NCBI RefSeq assembly: GCF_007855645.1
Contig: NZ_CP042261.1
Location: 1,034,501-1,098,500, forward strand
Direction of reading: 5' to 3'
Source of the DNA: Qingshengfaniella alkalisoli
GTDB taxonomy: Bacteria; Pseudomonadota; Alphaproteobacteria; Rhodobacterales; Rhodobacteraceae
DNA: 64,000 nucleotides
Shown: one piece after another, positions 1 to 8,259 of the stretch
Numbering within the stretch: the first letter of the stretch is position 1
Layout of the letters: every line of letters begins with the position of its first letter
Program-made: the position numbers and the translations under genes
The notes under the pieces: generated by a model
What the model was told of the DNA's origin: nothing
The model's database searches: none
The model's input: only the letters and a program-made list of their open reading frames with translations

Positions 1-378
1 GATCGTGGCCGTGACGTGCGAAAATTCGTGCATGATGTCGAAGACTGGGTCATTGCGACACTGGACGAATTCAATGTCAAAGGCGAACGTCGTGAAGGTC
101 GTGTCGGTGTCTGGGTCACGCGACCGGACAAGCCCCGCAATCCTGACGGTAGTCTGCGAGAAGAAAAGATCGCGGCCATCGGCCTGAAGGTCCGCAAATG
201 GGTCAGCTTTCACGGGCTATCGATCAACGTCGATCCGGATCTATCCCATTTCGACGGAATCGTCCCCTGCGGAATCAGCGAACATGGTGTAACCAGCCTG
301 GTCGATCTGGGTCTGCCGGTGACGTTGGAAGATGTTGACATAGCCTTGAAACGTAGCTTCACGCGCATATTCGGCTAG
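1..378 (+). CDS. lipB: Lipoyl(octanoyl) transferase LipB, C-terminal part
   Basis: LipB moves octanoate from octanoyl-ACP to the lipoyl domains of 2-oxo-acid dehydrogenases, the first step of protein lipoylation in the cytoplasm. The gene begins before the window; the reading frame is open from base 1 to the TAG at 376-378, about 125 residues. The family signature is clear: the lysine in [15 protein letters not shown] (substrate-binding face) and the catalytic cysteine in [14 protein letters not shown], which sit in the C-terminal half of LipB. No frame problem is visible. The neighbour downstream, ctaD, is co-directional, but a 159-bp gap with its own inverted repeat separates them, so an independent ctaD promoter is likely. 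Confidence 0.93.
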   Translation, partial: DRGRDVRKFVHDVEDWVIATLDEFNVKGERREGRVGVWVTRPDKPRNPDGSLREEKIAAIGLKVRKWVSFHGLSINVDPDLSHFDGIVPCGISEHGVTSLVDLGLPVTLEDVDIALKRSFTRIFG

Positions 379-465
379 CTGTCGGTCCCGGATCGGGCAA
401 TGACACAACATCTTCGCGCATTGCGTGCAAATCGTCGCATCGTGAAACATTGCGCCGCAAGACGG

Positions 466-482
466 GACGTTCTAATAACGTC
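466..482. promoter_or_regulatory. Perfect inverted repeat upstream of ctaD
   Basis: GACGTT-CTAAT-AACGTC is a perfect 6-bp inverted repeat with a 5-bp spacer, 55 bp before the ctaD start codon. Its size and place fit a dimeric regulator's operator. Which regulator binds cannot be told from the sequence; it is not an FNR/Anr box (TTGAT-N4-ATCAA). Confidence 0.4.
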
Positions 483-537
483 GCAATTCTAGCAAGCCGG
501 GTAACACCGGCCAGCACATCTCGTCTTGGAGGATAGC

Positions 538-2208
538 ATGGCCGACGCAGCCATTCATGGGCACGGGGAAGAGGACCAGCGCGGCTTCTTTACCCGCTGG
601 TTCATGTCAACGAACCATAAAGATATCGGTATCCTGTATCTCTTCACCGCAGCGATTGTGGGCTTCATCTCTGTTGCCTTCACGGTCTACATGCGGATGG
701 AACTGATGCATCCCGGTGTCCAGTTCATGTGTTTGGAAGGCGCGCGCTTCCTGCCCTCTGCGGAAGAATGTACGCCTAACGGCCATCTGTGGAACGTGAT
801 GATCACCTATCACGGCGTCCTGATGATGTTCTTCGTCGTCATCCCCGCCCTGTTCGGCGGATTTGGCAACTATTTCATGCCACTGCAAATCGGCGCGCCG
901 GATATGGCGTTTCCGCGCATGAACAACCTGTCCTACTGGCTATATGTCGCCGGCGTGGCCTTGGGTGTCGCGTCGCTTCTGACACCAGGGGGAGACGGGC
1001 AACTTGGTTCCGGCGTAGGTTGGGTTCTCTATCCACCGCTCTCGACGAACGAACCCGGCATGTCCATGGACCTTGCGATTTTCGCGGTCCACGTTTCGGG
1101 AGCCTCTTCGATCCTCGGCGCGATCAACATGATCACAACATTCCTGAACATGCGCGCGCCGGGCATGACGCTGTTCAAGGTTCCGTTGTTTGCCTGGTCG
1201 ATTTTCGTCACAGCCTGGCTGATCCTTCTCGCCCTGCCCGTTCTGGCTGGCGCGATCACCATGCTTCTGACGGACCGTAACTTCGGCACGACTTTCTTTC
1301 AGCCTTCCGGTGGCGGTGATCCAGTGCTTTACCAGCATATTCTGTGGTTCTTCGGCCACCCGGAAGTGTACATCATCATCCTGCCGGGATTCGGCATCAT
1401 CAGCCACGTGATCGCGACCTTCAGCCGCAAGCCGATCTTCGGTTACCTGCCGATGGTTTGGGCACTGATCGCGATTGGTGTTCTGGGCTTCGTCGTATGG
1501 GCGCACCACATGTACACGGTGGGCATGTCTCTGACCCAGCAGAGCTACTTCATGCTGGCGACGATGGTCATCGCGGTTCCGACCGGCGTGAAGATCTTCA
1601 GCTGGATCGCGACGATGTGGGGCGGTTCGGTCGAGTTCAAGGCACCTATGCTCTGGGCGTTCGGCTTCCTGTTCCTGTTCACCGTTGGCGGTGTGACCGG
1701 TATCGTTCTGTCGCAGGCTGGCGTCGACCGCGCCTATCACGACACCTATTACGTAGTTGCGCACTTCCACTACGTGATGTCGCTGGGTGCCGTGTTCTGC
1801 ATCTTCGCCGGCATTTACTTCTACATGGGTAAGATGTCGGGCCGCCACTACCCTGAGTTCTGGGCCAAAGTGCATTTCTGGATGATGTTCGTCGGTGCGA
1901 ACCTGACCTTCTTCCCGCAGCACTTCCTGGGCCGTCAGGGCATGCCGCGCCGTTACATCGACTACCCCGAGGCATTTGCCCAATGGAACCTCGTGTCCTC
2001 ACTTGGTGCGTTCCTGTCCTTTGCGTCCTTCCTGCTGTTCTTCGGCATTGTCTACTGGACGTTGCGCCACGGTGCGCGCGTGACCGAGAACAACTACTGG
2101 AACGAATACGCCGACACGCTGGAATGGACACTGCCCTGCCCGCCGCCGGAGCACACCTTCGAGACGCTCCCCAAGCAGGAAGACTGGGACAAGGGCCACG
2201 CCCACTAA
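538..2208 (+). CDS. ctaD: Cytochrome c oxidase subunit I (aa3 type)
   Basis: Catalytic subunit of the inner-membrane aa3 cytochrome c oxidase, reducing O2 to water while pumping protons. 556 residues, normal for the family, with about twelve hydrophobic segments. Key residues seen: His274 of the GHPEVY motif (CuB ligand and Tyr cross-link), His323-His324 (CuB), His409 and His411 in the VAHFHYVMS motif (heme a3 and heme a). The frame is open back to a TTG at 526, but ATG 538 is preferred because GGAGGA lies 7 bases upstream of it. The other oxidase subunits (ctaC, ctaE) are not in the window, which is common: ctaD is often separate in Rhodobacterales. A strong terminator-like hairpin follows at 2243-2267. 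Confidence 0.98.
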   Translation: MADAAIHGHGEEDQRGFFTRWFMSTNHKDIGILYLFTAAIVGFISVAFTVYMRMELMHPGVQFMCLEGARFLPSAEECTPNGHLWNVMITYHGVLMMFFVVIPALFGGFGNYFMPLQIGAPDMAFPRMNNLSYWLYVAGVALGVASLLTPGGDGQLGSGVGWVLYPPLSTNEPGMSMDLAIFAVHVSGASSILGAINMITTFLNMRAPGMTLFKVPLFAWSIFVTAWLILLALPVLAGAITMLLTDRNFGTTFFQPSGGGDPVLYQHILWFFGHPEVYIIILPGFGIISHVIATFSRKPIFGYLPMVWALIAIGVLGFVVWAHHMYTVGMSLTQQSYFMLATMVIAVPTGVKIFSWIATMWGGSVEFKAPMLWAFGFLFLFTVGGVTGIVLSQAGVDRAYHDTYYVVAHFHYVMSLGAVFCIFAGIYFYMGKMSGRHYPEFWAKVHFWMMFVGANLTFFPQHFLGRQGMPRRYIDYPEAFAQWNLVSSLGAFLSFASFLLFFGIVYWTLRHGARVTENNYWNEYADTLEWTLPCPPPEHTFETLPKQEDWDKGHAH

Positions 2209-2209
2209 G

Positions 2210-2752
2210 ATGCCCGTCGAATGGGTCATAGACCAGATAAAGGCCCCGGATCAGTCCGGGGCTTTTTCATATGCGTCCGGCGCCGCGCCATTTTGCGAGA
2301 TTCGTCTGTGGCCGAACCGGTCGCTTCCTGCACGCGGGTTCGTTTTCTTTATTGCCGCAACCGCCGTGATGCTGGCGCTTCCGCTGATCGCGGTCCTTGG
2401 TAGCCCGGTCTGGTGGGGACTGCTTCCCTTTATACTGGGCACTCTGGCCCTGACATGGTTTCTGCTGCGAAAATCCTATCGCGACGGCGCGATGGAAGAA
2501 CGCCTGAAGCTATGGTCTGATCGGATAGAAGTCACTCGCATCGAACCGAACCAACCCGAAACAAGCTGGTCGGCTAATCCGTACTGGCTTCGGTTGGCAC
2601 TACATCCCAACGCAGGGCCGGTCGAAAACTACATCACCTTGCGCGGCGAGGATCGGGAAATCGAGCTTGGCGCATTCCTGTCGCCGGACGAACGGACCGA
2701 TCTGTATAATGCACTCGAAAGCCGGCTGATTGCGGTTCAGGCTCGGAAATAG
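2210..2752 (+). CDS. DUF2244 family membrane protein
   Basis: 180-residue protein of the DUF2244 family, function unknown, commonly encoded beside cytochrome oxidase genes in Rhodobacterales. Two hydrophobic helices lie at about residues 42-62 and 67-86 (FVFFIAATAVMLALPL and WGLLPFILGTLALTWFLL), followed by a soluble C-terminal domain with YWLRLAL and the ELGAFLSPDER motif typical of the family. The likely start, ATG 2210, comes one base after the ctaD stop and has no strong ribosome-binding site, which suggests translational coupling to ctaD. Oddly, the ctaD terminator-like hairpin lies inside codons 12-20 of this reading frame. No later in-frame ATG leaves the conserved WPNRSLPARG segment intact, so the start at 2210 is most probable. 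Confidence 0.8.
   Translation: MPVEWVIDQIKAPDQSGAFSYASGAAPFCEIRLWPNRSLPARGFVFFIAATAVMLALPLIAVLGSPVWWGLLPFILGTLALTWFLLRKSYRDGAMEERLKLWSDRIEVTRIEPNQPETSWSANPYWLRLALHPNAGPVENYITLRGEDREIELGAFLSPDERTDLYNALESRLIAVQARK
2243..2267 (+). terminator. Intrinsic terminator-like hairpin after ctaD
   Basis: GCCCCGGA-tcag-TCCGGGGC forms a perfect 8-bp stem with a 4-base loop, followed directly by TTTTT. It begins 35 bp after the ctaD stop and lies within the 5' coding region of the DUF2244 gene. Confidence 0.75.
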
Positions 2753-2776
2753 AAAGGCCGGGCGAATGGCCCAGCC
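2746..2776 (-). terminator. Terminator of yqeY
   Basis: Read on the minus strand, GGCTGGGC-CATTC-GCCCGGCC forms a stem with one internal mismatch, followed by TTTCTATTTC. It lies 27 bp after the yqeY stop, in the convergent gap with the DUF2244 gene. Confidence 0.6.
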
Positions 2777-2802
2777 TGACACTTTTGGCATAATCGCGCA
2801 GT

Positions 2803-3267
2803 TCAACCCAAGCGCTGTCGAACTTCCGGCCCCACCTTCGCAAAGTCCATCTGCCCGGCATACTTGGTCTTCAGCGCGCCCATGACTTTTCCCATATCAC
2901 GGATCGAACTGGCTCCGATTTCCGCAATCGCACTGTCGATAGCCTTGGTGCGTTCCTTCTCGTTCAACTGGCGCGGCAGGAAGCCTTCCAGAATGGTGAT
3001 TTCCGCGCGTTCCTGTTCCGCCAACTCCAGACGTCCGCCTTCTTCGTAGGCGCGGGCGCTTTCCTGACGCTGTTTCACCATCTTGGACAGAATCGCGATG
3101 ATCTCGGAATCGTCCAATCCCGTCGCCTCACCCTCTTCGCCACTGCGTTTCGCAATTTCCATGTCCTTGATCGCCGCGTTAATCAAACGCAGCGTGGAAA
3201 GGCGTTTGGTGTCCTTTTCCTTCATGGCGGTCTTCAGATCCGCCGATATACGCTGTCTTAAACCCAT
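2803..3267 (-). CDS. GatB/YqeY domain protein
   Basis: 154-residue soluble protein of the YqeY family, related to the C-terminal tRNA-binding domain of the GatB amidotransferase subunit. Family features seen: N-terminal MGLRQRISADLKTAMKEKDT, the central KQRQESARAYEEGGR segment and the C-terminal MGKVMGALKTKYAGQMDF. The usual inferred role is tRNA-linked, but it is not experimentally clear. It is transcribed away from carA (start-to-start gap about 156 bp) and converges on the DUF2244 gene. Length and composition are normal. Confidence 0.9.
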   Translation of the reverse strand: MGLRQRISADLKTAMKEKDTKRLSTLRLINAAIKDMEIAKRSGEEGEATGLDDSEIIAILSKMVKQRQESARAYEEGGRLELAEQERAEITILEGFLPRQLNEKERTKAIDSAIAEIGASSIRDMGKVMGALKTKYAGQMDFAKVGPEVRQRLG

Positions 3268-3423
3268 AGGTCATTTTCCCCAACCATTTGATGCTCTAGA
3301 TAGGCCTATGTCATCTTTCTGACAAGGAAGGTGTCAGGGCCGCTTGAATAAGGTCAACGCGGGCTTGACCCCGATGTTCCGCACACTTAGGTTCACGCCG
3401 ATTTTCGATCAGGAGTCGCCCCC

Positions 3424-4566
3424 ATGTCCGCTACACAACAGCACACCGCCTGTCTGGCCCTTGCCGACGGGACGCTTTTCTTCGGTCGCGGTTTCGGTGC
3501 AGAGGGCGAAGTCACCGCCGAGCTCTGTTTCAACACCGCGATGACCGGCTATCAGGAAATCATGACAGATCCGTCTTATGCCGGGCAGGTCGTTACCTTC
3601 ACCTTTCCGCATGTCGGCAATGTCGGCATCAACCCTGAGGACGATGAATCCGCCGAACCCATCGCGGACGGCATGGTCGTGAAGTGGGACCCGACGGAGC
3701 CGTCGAACTGGCGCTCTGCCGAGACCCTGTCCGACTGGCTCGCCAAGCGCGGCAAGATCGCCATCGGTGGCTTGGACACGCGCCGGCTGACCCGCGCCAT
3801 TCGCCAGCAAGGCGCACCGCATGTGGCGTTAGCACACAGCCCGGACGGAAACTTCGATATCGAAGCGCTGGTTGAAAAGGCACGGGCGTTTCAAGGCCTT
3901 GTCGGGCTTGACCTTGCCAAAGAGGTCAGCTGCACCCAGTCTTACCGCTGGAACGAAACCCGCTGGGCTTGGCCGGATGGCTTCGGCACCAAGCCCGAAG
4001 GCGGCCCGCGTGTCGTTGCCATCGACTACGGCGCAAAACGCAACATCCTCCGCTGCCTTTCTACGGCCGGTTGCGATGTGACCGTGCTTCCAGCAACTGC
4101 GACCGCAGAGGACGTCCTGGCCCATGCACCGGACGGTCTGTTCCTGTCCAACGGACCGGGTGATCCCGCCGCCACTGGTGAATATGCCGTGCCCATGATC
4201 CGCAAGGTCTTAAAAGACACGGACATCCCTGTTTTCGGTATCTGCCTCGGCCACCAGATGCTTGCGCTCGCGCTTGGCGCCAAGACGATCAAGATGAACC
4301 ACGGTCACCACGGTGCGAACCATCCGGTCAAGGATGTCGAGACAGGCAAGGTCGAGATCACCTCGATGAACCATGGCTTCACAGTTGACGCGCAAACACT
4401 GCCAGAGAACGTCAAGGAAACCCATGTCTCGCTGTTTGACGGATCGAATTGTGGTATTCGCCTGACGGATCGGCCGATATTTTCCGTGCAATATCACCCT
4501 GAGGCAAGCCCGGGGCCGCAAGACAGCTACTACCTGTTCGAGCGTTTCCGCGACGCAATGAACTGA
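3424..4566 (+). CDS. carA: Carbamoyl-phosphate synthase small subunit
   Basis: Glutaminase subunit of carbamoyl-phosphate synthase; it releases ammonia from glutamine for CarB, feeding arginine and pyrimidine synthesis. 380 residues, family-normal. The N-terminal CPSase domain begins with LALADGTLFFGRGFG; the C-terminal class I glutamine amidotransferase domain carries the nucleophile Cys274 in FGICLGHQML and the His/Glu pair in VQYHPEASPGP. A GGAG lies 11 bases before ATG 3424. carB is not adjacent. The next gene, a glycosyltransferase, has its own CtrA-type box, so carA is probably a single-gene unit. Confidence 0.97.
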   Translation: MSATQQHTACLALADGTLFFGRGFGAEGEVTAELCFNTAMTGYQEIMTDPSYAGQVVTFTFPHVGNVGINPEDDESAEPIADGMVVKWDPTEPSNWRSAETLSDWLAKRGKIAIGGLDTRRLTRAIRQQGAPHVALAHSPDGNFDIEALVEKARAFQGLVGLDLAKEVSCTQSYRWNETRWAWPDGFGTKPEGGPRVVAIDYGAKRNILRCLSTAGCDVTVLPATATAEDVLAHAPDGLFLSNGPGDPAATGEYAVPMIRKVLKDTDIPVFGICLGHQMLALALGAKTIKMNHGHHGANHPVKDVETGKVEITSMNHGFTVDAQTLPENVKETHVSLFDGSNCGIRLTDRPIFSVQYHPEASPGPQDSYYLFERFRDAMN

Positions 4567-4576
4567 TTCTGCTCAA

Positions 4577-4592
4577 TTAACCTAGCGTTAAC
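4577..4592 (+). promoter_or_regulatory. CtrA-type box (TTAA-N7-TTAAC)
   Basis: TTAA-CCTAGCG-TTAAC is a perfect match to the alphaproteobacterial CtrA consensus. It lies 50 bp upstream of the glycosyltransferase start at 4643, a place suited to activation. The only other full match noticed in the window is at 55921-55936, with nearly the same spacer on one strand (CCTTGCG). Confidence 0.65.
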
Positions 4593-4642
4593 TGGCTCGC
4601 GCACAGGGTTCTTCCGAATTATCGGCAACCCTATGTGTAGAC

Positions 4643-6532
4643 ATGGCCAACATCGAGCTTTTACAGATTTCGGGCGCCAGCGCGAACACCAATGCTTGGA
4701 TTACCCGACCGCGGCTCGGTCAGGTTCTTCAAGGGTTGGGCCTTATTACGCAGGACCAGATCAAAACCTGCGTGGCTCGCCAGAGCACGCAGGAGGCGCG
4801 ATTTGGCGACTTGCTGTGCGAAGAAGCCGGGCTGAATGAAGTTGCCATCATGCGGGCCCTGGAAATCCAGTGGCAGACCAGCGAGGTACAGCTCGACCGG
4901 GCGCCGCCGGACAAACGCATGATTGATGTGCTCGGCGTCGAACACTGCCTGCAGCGTGGCTACATCCCGTGGCGGTGTGTCGGTGCGAGAACCGTCATTG
5001 CTGCCGTCTTTCCTGATCACGCGGATCAGGATCGCGCGTTACTGGAACAACACTTCGGGCCAATCTCAATCGGCGTAACGACCGGAAAATCCATGCAAGC
5101 GGCGCTGGCGGAGTTGTACGGCACCCCGATGCAGAACCGCGCGGCGCTGAAGGTACAGGACAATCTAAGCTGCCGAACCTGGCGCAGCGAACGGTTTCGC
5201 CGGATTTTGAAGCTCTCTTTCATCGCCACCGCGATTACCTTCTATTATCATCCCGCAATTGCCTTCATCTTTTTCACCTTCGCGGCCCTGATTGCGCTTT
5301 TGGTTCAGAACGGCCTGAAATTCGCAGCCGCGCTGGCGATGACGCGAAGAACTCCATCTCGACCCACCGAGAATGTGGTCCCCATCCATCAGCCGAAGCT
5401 GCCCACCGTTTCAATACTGGTCCCCCTGTTCAGGGAATCGCAGATTGCAGGCACCCTGATCAACAACTTGTCCAAGCTTACCTACCCCGCTGCCCTGCTG
5501 GATGTCTGCCTCGTCGTCGAGGCCGACGATCAGGTAACGCGAACCGCAATTTCCAAATCTGATCTGCCATCATGGATACGGGTGGTGACCGTCCCCTGTG
5601 GGCTTATCCGGACAAAGCCAAAGGCGATGAATTACGCGCTGGAATTCTGTCGTGGCAATATCATCGGGATCTACGACGCCGAGGATTCCCCCCAGCCCGA
5701 TCAGATCGACAAGGTGGTCGCACAATTCGCGCAGGCTGACCCGGATGTCGCCTGCATCCAAGGCAGGCTTCAGTTTTTCAACGCCCGGGAAAACTGGATG
5801 TCCCGATGTTTTGCCATCGACTACGCAAGCTGGTTCGGTATGGTTCTGCCTGGTATTGCCAAGCTCGGACTTGCTGTTCCACTTGGTGGCACAACATTGT
5901 TCTTTCGTCGCGAAATCCTGCAGGAGCTTGGCGGATGGGACGCACATAACGTTACGGAAGACGCCGATCTTGGCATCCGACTGGCACGCGCAGGATACCG
6001 GACGGAGCTATGCGACACCGCGACCGACGAGGAAGCTAATTGCCGCGCGTGGCCCTGGGTGCGCCAGAGATCCCGCTGGATCAAAGGTTATGCAATGACC
6101 TACGCCACCCATATGCGCCGACCGCTTCTGTTGTGGCGTGAACTCGGAGCCAAAGGCTTCATCGGCTTTCAGATCATGTTTCTGGGGTCCATCGCACAGG
6201 CGCTGCTGGCACCAATGATCTGGTCATGGTGGCTGCTGCTACTCGGCTTACCTCACCCTGCCAGCACTTTGATATCGCCAGAGATGGTCCGGGCTCTCGG
6301 TTTTTCCATGATAGCGGTCGAACTGCTGAACATAACAATTTCAGGTGTAGCGTTATGGCGCACGGGCCAGCGCGGTCTGATCCCCTGGTTACCGACCTTC
6401 AACTTCTACAACATGCTGGCGACGATAGCGGCCTGCAAGGCAATGATCGAAATGGCGTATCGGCCGTTCTTCTGGGACAAGACAAGCCACGGCCATTCCG
6501 CGGCACTTTCCAAAAAACGAATTGCCGCCTGA
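4643..6532 (+). CDS. Membrane glycosyltransferase family 2 with GspE-N-like domain
   Basis: 629 residues in three parts. Residues about 25-165 resemble the N-terminal domain of type II secretion/pilus ATPases (RLGQVLQGLGLITQDQI, then RFGDLLCEEAGLNE), a fold that in other proteins binds cyclic-di-GMP or partner proteins. Two membrane helices follow at about 190-235. A processive GT2 domain then carries Asp345/Asp348 (YDAED), Glu439-Asp440 (TEDADLG) and Gln475-x2-Arg478-Trp479, the catalytic set of cellulose/hyaluronan-synthase-like enzymes. At least three C-terminal membrane helices end the protein. It probably makes or exports an envelope polysaccharide from the inner membrane; sugar and acceptor are unknown. 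A CtrA-type box lies 50 bp upstream. Its stop directly abuts the stop of the converging GntR gene. Confidence 0.85.
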   Translation: MANIELLQISGASANTNAWITRPRLGQVLQGLGLITQDQIKTCVARQSTQEARFGDLLCEEAGLNEVAIMRALEIQWQTSEVQLDRAPPDKRMIDVLGVEHCLQRGYIPWRCVGARTVIAAVFPDHADQDRALLEQHFGPISIGVTTGKSMQAALAELYGTPMQNRAALKVQDNLSCRTWRSERFRRILKLSFIATAITFYYHPAIAFIFFTFAALIALLVQNGLKFAAALAMTRRTPSRPTENVVPIHQPKLPTVSILVPLFRESQIAGTLINNLSKLTYPAALLDVCLVVEADDQVTRTAISKSDLPSWIRVVTVPCGLIRTKPKAMNYALEFCRGNIIGIYDAEDSPQPDQIDKVVAQFAQADPDVACIQGRLQFFNARENWMSRCFAIDYASWFGMVLPGIAKLGLAVPLGGTTLFFRREILQELGGWDAHNVTEDADLGIRLARAGYRTELCDTATDEEANCRAWPWVRQRSRWIKGYAMTYATHMRRPLLLWRELGAKGFIGFQIMFLGSIAQALLAPMIWSWWLLLLGLPHPASTLISPEMVRALGFSMIAVELLNITISGVALWRTGQRGLIPWLPTFNFYNMLATIAACKAMIEMAYRPFFWDKTSHGHSAALSKKRIAA

Positions 6533-7186
6533 CTACTCGGCGGCATCCAGATCAACTGAATCCAGTTTCAGGCGTGTCTCGAAAGCGCGTGAAATGTGTT
6601 CGCGCAGCGCCTTGCATGCCCCATCGCCGTCATGCGCCTCGATCGCCACAACGATGGCGTCATGTTCAGCCAAGGCGCCCTCGCCGCGCCCTTCGGCCGC
6701 GAGTGTCGTCGTCGCCAAAAGCGCCATTGATCGATGTACCAGATCAAGCTGCTGCACCAGATAACGATTGTGCGACGCCAGATGAATTTGCTTGTGAAAG
6801 CGTCGGTTCGCACGCGCCATGGCCACAGGATCGCCGATCAGTTGGCGGTCTTCCTCGACCATGTCACGAAGCACCTTGATTTCCTCATCCGCCGCATGGC
6901 GGGCGGCAAGACGCGCGGCCAGCCCTTCCAATTCCGCCCGCACGACATACAACTCGGCAAGCTGGTTGTGGTCGAGTTCGGACACGATCAGGCTTCGCCC
7001 GTCACGCGTCAGAAGCGATTGCGTCTCAAGTCGTTGCAACGCCTCGCGGATCGGTGTGCGCGACACACCGAAACGTTCCGCCAGCTCCGATTCGACCAGC
7101 CGATCACCCGGGCGGTAGACACCCACGTCGATCGCATCCAGGATCAGCGCATATGCGTCCTTTTGCCCGGACTTGTTTATGCTCAT
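6533..7186 (-). CDS. GntR/FadR-family transcriptional regulator
   Basis: 217 residues. The N-terminal winged helix-turn-helix is typical of GntR proteins (ALILDAIDVGVYRPGDRL, ELAERFGVSRTPIREALQRLE). The C-terminal all-helical FCD domain contains the metal/ligand-binding pattern of FadR-type regulators (RANRRFHKQIHLASHN). Such proteins usually repress operons for carboxylic acid or sugar acid use. The target is not evident: the divergent neighbour is a HAD nucleotidase, and no catabolic operon adjoins. The 92-bp divergent gap could hold an operator, but I see no convincing palindrome. Confidence 0.9.
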   Translation of the reverse strand: MSINKSGQKDAYALILDAIDVGVYRPGDRLVESELAERFGVSRTPIREALQRLETQSLLTRDGRSLIVSELDHNQLAELYVVRAELEGLAARLAARHAADEEIKVLRDMVEEDRQLIGDPVAMARANRRFHKQIHLASHNRYLVQQLDLVHRSMALLATTTLAAEGRGEGALAEHDAIVVAIEAHDGDGACKALREHISRAFETRLKLDSVDLDAAE

Positions 7187-7278
7187 TCTCCATCCTCCTG
7201 CCGTATCATATCTCTGTCACATGAGCGTTAGCAACCAACCGATTGCACCTGACCTGCCCTGCCAATAGTTTGCATCTC

Positions 7279-7923
7279 ATGCCCAATCGACTTTATGTTC
7301 GCAATGCGTGGGTCTTTGATCTCGACAACACGCTTTACCCACCCGAACTGAACCTGTTCTCGCAGGTCAATGCCCTTATGACCGCCTATGTCATGGAAGA
7401 ACTCGGCCTGCCGAAACCGGAGGCCGACAAACTCCGCCATGACTATTGGCGGCAATACGGGACCACCCTGGCGGGCCTGGTTGCTGAACACGGAATTGAC
7501 CCGGTACCATATCTGAAAAAGGTGCACGACATAACGCTTGATCACGTCCGTCCCGATCAAGATCTTCGCGCAGCCATCGTCAACCTGCCCGGCCGCAAGA
7601 TTGTTTACTCAAATGGCTCCGGGCCGTATGTCGAAAGGGTTTTGGCTGCGCGCGGGTTGCTGGGTGTTTTTGACGCGCATTATGGCGTCGAACATGCGGG
7701 CTATCACCCAAAGCCAAATCGTGAGGCGTTCGAGACGGTGTTCAACGTGGACGCCTTGCCGCGCGAAACGGCGGTGATGTTCGAAGATGATCCCCGCAAT
7801 CTGAAGGTGCCGCACGAGATGGGTCTGTCCACGGTGCTGGTCGGGCCGGACATGATGACCGAGGATCACATCGCCTATCAGACCAATGACCTGACCGCTT
7901 TTCTGAACGAGGTGACTGACTGA
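7279..7923 (+). CDS. HAD-superfamily hydrolase, pyrimidine 5'-nucleotidase type
   Basis: 214 residues. HAD motif I is VFDLDNTLYPP (nucleophile and acid Asp), motif II YSNGSGPYV and motif IV FEDDPRNL; the overall pattern matches the Sdt1/PHM8-like pyrimidine 5'-nucleotidase group (HAD-IA), which removes phosphate from UMP or CMP. Substrate assignment is from family only. The frame is open to a TTG at 7243, but ATG 7279 fits the family N-terminus (NRLYVRNAWVFDLDNTLY). Divergent from the GntR gene; the next gene downstream begins 77 bp later. Confidence 0.85.
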   Translation: MPNRLYVRNAWVFDLDNTLYPPELNLFSQVNALMTAYVMEELGLPKPEADKLRHDYWRQYGTTLAGLVAEHGIDPVPYLKKVHDITLDHVRPDQDLRAAIVNLPGRKIVYSNGSGPYVERVLAARGLLGVFDAHYGVEHAGYHPKPNREAFETVFNVDALPRETAVMFEDDPRNLKVPHEMGLSTVLVGPDMMTEDHIAYQTNDLTAFLNEVTD

Positions 7924-8000
7924 ACACATGCGGCAAGATTGCGCATCGCGTTTTGTCCCCTGACCCCCCACATGTCTGTCATCACTGGCAGGAGAACCCG

Positions 8001-8249
8001 ATGGCCGTCACCGACACTCGACACCGTTTCAACCGCCCGACCCGCGTGCTTTTCGCTATCCCCGTGCTTGGCTGGATCTTGCGCGATGTGATGGCCGGCG
8101 ATGACAGCAACATTTACTACGCGCTTGCGGCGTTCCTTTGCGGCTGGCTCTGCGCAATCATCCTGTTCGGCTATCCGGCAATCATCATTCCCGCGCTGAT
8201 GCTGGTGCCGACGATGTTCGCGCTTCTCGTCACGATCACATTCGGATAG
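8001..8249 (+). CDS. Small two-helix membrane protein, unknown function
   Basis: 82 residues. After a short basic N-terminus (TDTRHRFNRPTRVLF) there are two or three hydrophobic segments (VLFAIPVLGWILRDV; YYALAAFLCGWLCAIILFG; AIIIPALMLVPTMFALLV). ATG 8001 is chosen over an earlier in-frame start because AGGAGAA lies just upstream. I do not recognise a family with a known role. It lies 10 bp before the UbiH-type hydroxylase gene on the same strand, so the two are probably co-transcribed. Confidence 0.75.
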   Translation: MAVTDTRHRFNRPTRVLFAIPVLGWILRDVMAGDDSNIYYALAAFLCGWLCAIILFGYPAIIIPALMLVPTMFALLVTITFG

Positions 8250-8259
8250 TTGGAGGGCC

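Noticed and set aside
940-1983. 347-codon open frame opposite ctaD
   Set aside because: His/Arg/Asp/Glu-rich shadow of the cytochrome oxidase gene.
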